DNA from: Candidatus Zixiibacteriota bacterium
Lineage (GTDB): Bacteria; Zixibacteria; MSB-5A5; GN15; FEB-12
Reading direction: 5' to 3'
NCBI GenBank assembly: GCA_029932795.1
Contig: JAOZPL010000002.1
Location: forward strand, 1-20,316
DNA: 20,316 nucleotides
Numbering within the stretch: position 1 is the stretch's first letter; the number at the start of each line of letters is the position of its first letter. The notes below the pieces were generated by a model. The model searched no databases and was not told the origin of the DNA. It saw nothing but the letters and a program-made list of their open reading frames with translations. Position numbers and translations under genes: made by a program. This document shows, one piece after another, positions 12,701-18,700 of the stretch.

Positions 12701-15700
12701 GCTGATGGCTGGAACAACAACCTGGTATTTACCGCATCCCAGGAAGGAGCGGAATTTAACGACGTTACCATTAAAGTCATCGACGGGGCCGCTCCGGGTG
12801 CTGAGTCTGCAAGCTATGATGCAGGTACCAAGACACTGACGGTCAAGATCAGCGCAGGCGTGACCACGGCAAACACGGTTATTGACCTGGTCAACGATGA
12901 AGGCACCTTTACAGCCTCCCTGAATCCCGACGATGAAAGTGATGCCATCTTCAAACTGGAGATCCAGGCCGCATCTACCAAAACATACAAGGTCACAGTC
13001 ACGCCCGATGCCACGGCTGATAACACTTCCCTTGGTGATCTGGCTGCGGATATAAATGATGCATTGAAGAACGCCATCGATGACTCCACGGGTGGAACTG
13101 TGGACATCAGCGACAAGATCTCTGCAGGTGTAAGTGACGGACGGCTCACTTTTACCACATCCTATATTGGCCGGGATGCCGCCCTTAAATACCTGGTAAA
13201 TACGGATAATGCTTCCGTTCCTGAAACTTACTCTCCTGCCGCAGCCATGTTGGGTTTTGCTGATGATCAAACTGCCGATAGCACCAAAGAGGGCTACCAG
13301 CAGACATATATCTTTTACCAGGCAAAGCAGGTTGAACGGACCGTTATTGACACCAGGGCCGGCGATGACGTAGTCCATGGCGATCCCGAGTACAAGTTCC
13401 CGAACGTTGACAGTGAATGGGGCATCAAAGAAGGGTCTCTGGAGCAGAACGGTTTGATTTCGGCCTTAGAGATCTATGGCGGCGACGGCAATGACAAGCT
13501 TTTTGGCGGTGCCTATGACGACCGGATCTTCGGCGGCCCCGGCATTGACTTTATCGCGGGCGGCCCGGGTGGCGACTATATCGACGGAGGTCCCGGGGCT
13601 GACCTGCTGGCCGGTGGCACCACCGATACCCCGGATGACTATGAATTGGTTACCAGGGCAGGTTCAACCGGAACCAACAGCGATGTCAACTACGCCTCAC
13701 TACTGCCTGTAATTGAATCGGGTGACGAGATTGACGGCCTGACATTCCATGAAGGCGACCAGGGCGACTGGTACATCATCCGCACACCGGATGCCTTGAG
13801 AGAATATGGGGAATCACACCAGGCATTCCTCTCCCTTGACATGATCAGCGTGGTCTTTGACAGGCCCGACATGCAGGCACTTTTTGACGATTCCAACTAC
13901 AGCGGTAAGAACCTCTTCCTGTTTGCCGCCGAGGACACAGACCCGACAGAGACCCTGAGTGTCCTGCCGGTTGAGCAGTTCTCAGGCGTGCCCGAATACT
14001 ACCTGCTCCATGTTCACAACGTGCGGTCCTTCTATCTGACTGCCAATTCGGCCCCCGCTTCGCCTCTGGGCCGGCTCACCACCGGCGATGCCACATTTGC
14101 CCTCACTGTGGGCGATGATGATCCGGTTTCGATCACCATTGCCCAGGCTGGCACCGCCGATAATACCTGCGTAGACGATCTTGTCGCCGACATCAACACG
14201 GCTCTTGATGCTTCGGCGCTTGCAGGCAAGGTTTTCGCAAAGAAGACCTTTGTGGCCACTGGCGAACGGATCGCATTTTCCACGACCTATTCCGCCACGC
14301 TCACCATTGACCTGATCACCCCTGCCGCAGTCGAGCTCGGTTTTGACAATGGCCAGACCAACGCCGGCGTGGCCCCGGCGATGGGTCGGTACAAGCTGGT
14401 ATTTTCCGATGATCCTGATGCAGGGCTGGGCAGGGCCATTGATGTACCGGGCAGCAATGCCGACACGCAGATAACCTCTCAGGACCTTGCATATCGCCCC
14501 TGTGTCATTCCTCTGGGCGATATCAACGGCGATGGGTATGCCGATTTCATTGCAGCCGTTAACGATAACCTGTCAGACGATGGACCAAGCTATGCCCGCA
14601 TCTATTTCGGGAGAGAATCAGCAGACGACTTCGACCTTGATGACACAGCCGTTACCCTGAAGCTTACGGCGCCGGTCTTATATCCATCTACTGGCTCCAC
14701 CTCCCAGTCCTTCTTTGCCGATCCCGGAGACTACAATGGTGATGGCATTGATGATATCGCTATCGCTGTTACCCTGAACAACGGCGGAACATTTGAGGGT
14801 CTGGAACAGGCTGTATATATTCTCTTTGGGCAAACTGACTGGAGTGAGGAGGTCGATGTCTTTGGCCAGGCGGATGTGGCCATCGTGAGTCCTGAGACTG
14901 GAACCTTGTCGGTAGCGAATGCTGGTGATCTCGACAATGATGGCTATGATGACCTGCTCATAGGACAGAATGACTCTGTATATCTGTTCTATGGAGAACC
15001 CACCTGGTCTTCAGGTACGGAAAAATTTAATGCCAGTTTTACCACTGATGATGATAATTTCACGGTTACAGGAGATCTGTGGCATCGCACCGATAAGCGA
15101 GGTTCGGATACCGGGCACAGCAGCGATCACAGCTTCTATTTTGGTCGGGATACCGAAGGCGACTATGACGCCGGTCATGTACAGGGGTCGATCACATCGC
15201 CGGATATCGACCTGACCGGCGTTTCCGCCGCCTCTTTTTCTTTTAATTATTTCCTTGAGACGGAAGGGCTGCCGGATCAGTACGACAAGGCCTTTGTCCT
15301 CATTTCGAGTGACAATTTTAATACTGCTACTTCCAACACCATTGTCATTGCCTCCAATGCAACCACCATCACGGCCCCGGAGGCCGCGTGGGGTGTTGCC
15401 TCTAACGCTGTCCATCTTACTGATCCGACTACCGGCTGGCAGTCTGCGAGCGTCAATATCCCTGCCAGTTTCCTGGATAAAACAATAAAGGTCCGCTTCT
15501 ATTTCGACAGTATTGATGATGCGGAGAACAACTACGAAGGCTGGTATGTTGACGATGTGAAGGTCGTCGAGCGGCCTAACGTTGACAACAGGGATGCAGA
15601 GTTTACAGTCACCGGTTTCAGCTCGGTATCGGGTGTCGGTGACTTCAATGGCGACGGGTATGAGGATTTCGCCATCCTTGATCCTGACAATGGTGGAAGT

Positions 15701-18700
15701 AAGGGTGAGGTCTATATCTTCGATGGCAGCGGCACCAAATTTTCGGGTAGCAAAGGCAAAACCGATGCCAACCTTACTTTTCAGGCGGCCGGTAAATTAG
15801 CCAGCTACACCTTACGTTCTGTTGGTAACATCAACAGAACCGTCACTGATACGTACGACGACTTTGTCATCACCAGCTCATCAGGCTCTTATCTGATCAC
15901 AGGCCGAACGGGGGTATCGGGCACCCTCTCTCTCAGTTCTGAACCATACGACAATTCCCGGCGCTTGCTCTTCGGTGCAGGTGACATCAATGGCGATGGC
16001 ATGGATGACCTGGGTGCGGTGGCGCTTGAAGAAAGTCCGAAGCTTGGTGAAGACGGATCCGTGGTAGTCCATTCGGTAGGCCAGCTCTTCTTAGGAAGAG
16101 AGACCTGGGGCGTTGCCAGTTTTGCAAAACCGGACATGGTCTTTGAACAGAACGAATCTACATATCAGGAATCAGCAGGCGCGGAGATTCCGCCGCGGTT
16201 CTTCGATTCTTCAGGCGATGTCAATGGCGACGGCAAGGTTGACGTGGCCCTGGCCGAGAACCTCGGCAGGCAGGTTCACATCTACCGTGGAGATGCGCTG
16301 GCAGATTATGTGCCAACCGGCGGAGGAACCGGCGGAGAGTCCCTGCCGGTCAAGAAGTATGTCTTTGAGCTGGCCACACCAACTGTCACTGAAGAAGAAT
16401 CGGGCAGTTACACCGGCGTCGACCTCTCCGATACAGTGGCAGGCACACTGAATATGAATGATGCCTTTGCCTTAGAGGGGGGCAGCACTGACGAAGGGCT
16501 CGCCTATGCCCAGAACATCGGCGATTTTGACGGTGACGGCACAGACGATCTTTTGGTTAGCGGAGACACTCAGAGTTACATCTTCTTGGGTCCCGTGGAT
16601 ATCTCCGGCCTGAGTGACGTGAAAAATCGGGCTGAGTACATCATTGATGTTACCAGCCTTGGCGTCCCTGCCTTAAAGATGGGCGATGTAAATGCAGACG
16701 GCAAGAGCGACCTGGCCTTTATCCGGCATGATCAGCCCTCCGCAAAATCGATTATTACGGTCATCTTCGGAGGGCGTGTCCTGCCGAGAAAGTTAACCTT
16801 CGCTTCCCTCGATCCGATATACACCAGGACGATCAGCCTTGATGATGCAAAATTCAATCCGGCTAACACCTCTGTTTACATCCTCAACTGGACTGGTGGT
16901 GTTAATGCTATTACCCAGCAGCCCTACCATGATGTGGCAGTCCTTTCATCCATGCCGGGCGATACCAACAGCTACGGCTATATCTTCTCGGGAAAAGACC
17001 TGGATGAAGCCGGGACCGGCGCCGTTCTTGATGACGGCAGCGCAGCCGTTGAACTCCAGTTGTTCACTACAACGCTAAGCTCTAACGACATTCCGACACG
17101 CATCCCGAAACTGGAGGACACGATCCATTCGTCGGATGTACCCGTCACATTCCCGGGAGATCATACCTTTACAGGGACAGGTGGCGATATCGCGGACGGC
17201 CAGGCTGAAACAGATTCAGACCTCTCCGATGTTTCCTATGCCAAGGGAATTGGTCTATCCGGTGAGTATTACAATGGAAGAAATTTTGATGGGGGCCTCG
17301 TATTTATCCGTACCGACTCAACTGTCAATTTTAACTGGGGTACAGGTTCGCCTGGCTCGGGTGTTGGTTCAGACAACTTTTCCATTCGCTGGTCAGGATA
17401 TCTCCAGCCCAGGGTAACAGGCACATACAAGTTCAGCACCGTGTCTGATGACGGGGTGAGACTTTATCTGGATACAAATGGAGACGGAGATTTCGAAACA
17501 CTTATCAACAAGTGGTATGACCAGGGTGCGACCCGGCATTACAGTGGCAATGTTACTTTGAATGCGGGCCAGCAATATGCCATTAAAATGGAGTACTATG
17601 AACATGGTGGAGCAGCGGTGGCCCGCCTGTACTGGCGACTTCCGGGTAAATCCTATGATCAGATCATTCCGCAAGAATCCCTTTTCAGTGGCCTGAGAGG
17701 AGATTATTATAACAATAAAGACTTCACGAATCTTGAGATTAGTCGCACCGATTCAACCATAGATTTCAACTGGGGCTATGGCTCTCCTGACTCTCGCGTC
17801 GGCTCCAATACCTTTTCGGTCCGCTGGACAGGATATATCGAGCCTTCTACTACTGGTAATTATCAGTTCAGGACATATTCCGATGACGGGGTCAGGGTCT
17901 TTCTCGACCTAAATCGCGATGGCGATTTTGAAGATAGCGGTGAAACACTAATTAACAATTGGACTCTTCATGGCGGAACCTGGGACACGAGCAGCTCAGT
18001 TAACCTTTCAGCAGGCTACAAATATCCCATTAAGATGGAGTACTTTGAGAATTATGGATATGCAACCGCTAAACTCCAATGGTCAGGACCTGGCTTTAGC
18101 TGGACTGCAATCCACAGCGGGCCTTATGGATTGCTTTCGCCCGACCCAGGGCTTTTCATCAATGACAACGCAACTGCGTCATCCACTATTCCGGTAAGCG
18201 GCTTTAGCCATGGTGATGATAAGATTTCGGATGTCAATGTCACCATTAACCTGGATCACACCTATGACAGGGATCTCGATATCTATCTTGTAAGTCCCGC
18301 AGGAACAAGGGTGCACCTCGCCGACCGTGTGGGTGGCTCGGGTGATAATTTCCACAAGACCACGTTTGATGATTCTGCTTCAACTTCTATTCATTCAGGG
18401 AGTGCGCCGTTTACGGGAACATTTAAGCCTGCACAGGCACTTTCTGCATTCAACGGCGAAAGCCCCAACGGAGATTGGACGCTTGAAGTTGCCGACCGTT
18501 GCGGCGCTGACCAGGGCTGGCTGAACTTCTGGTCTCTGGATATAGAGACCGTATATACCTCTGCCCCTGGTGTCACCAATTTTACCCAAGATGTGAGCGG
18601 TCTTTCCGGAACCATCACTGATGTGGATGTGAAACTCAACATCACGCATCCGAATGTTGAGGATCTGGATGTTTATTTGAAGAGCCCCACGGGAACGGAG

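Noticed and set aside
12251..13378. Antisense open frame of 375 codons
   Set aside because: It runs across an RTX block, an NDVTI module and a hook-IN-like module of the sense gene and encodes nothing recognisable.
7229..14374. Hook-IN-like modules as part of a flagellar gene
   Set aside because: No FliD, flagellin or hook core domain is present. The modules are scattered inside unrelated extracellular domains.
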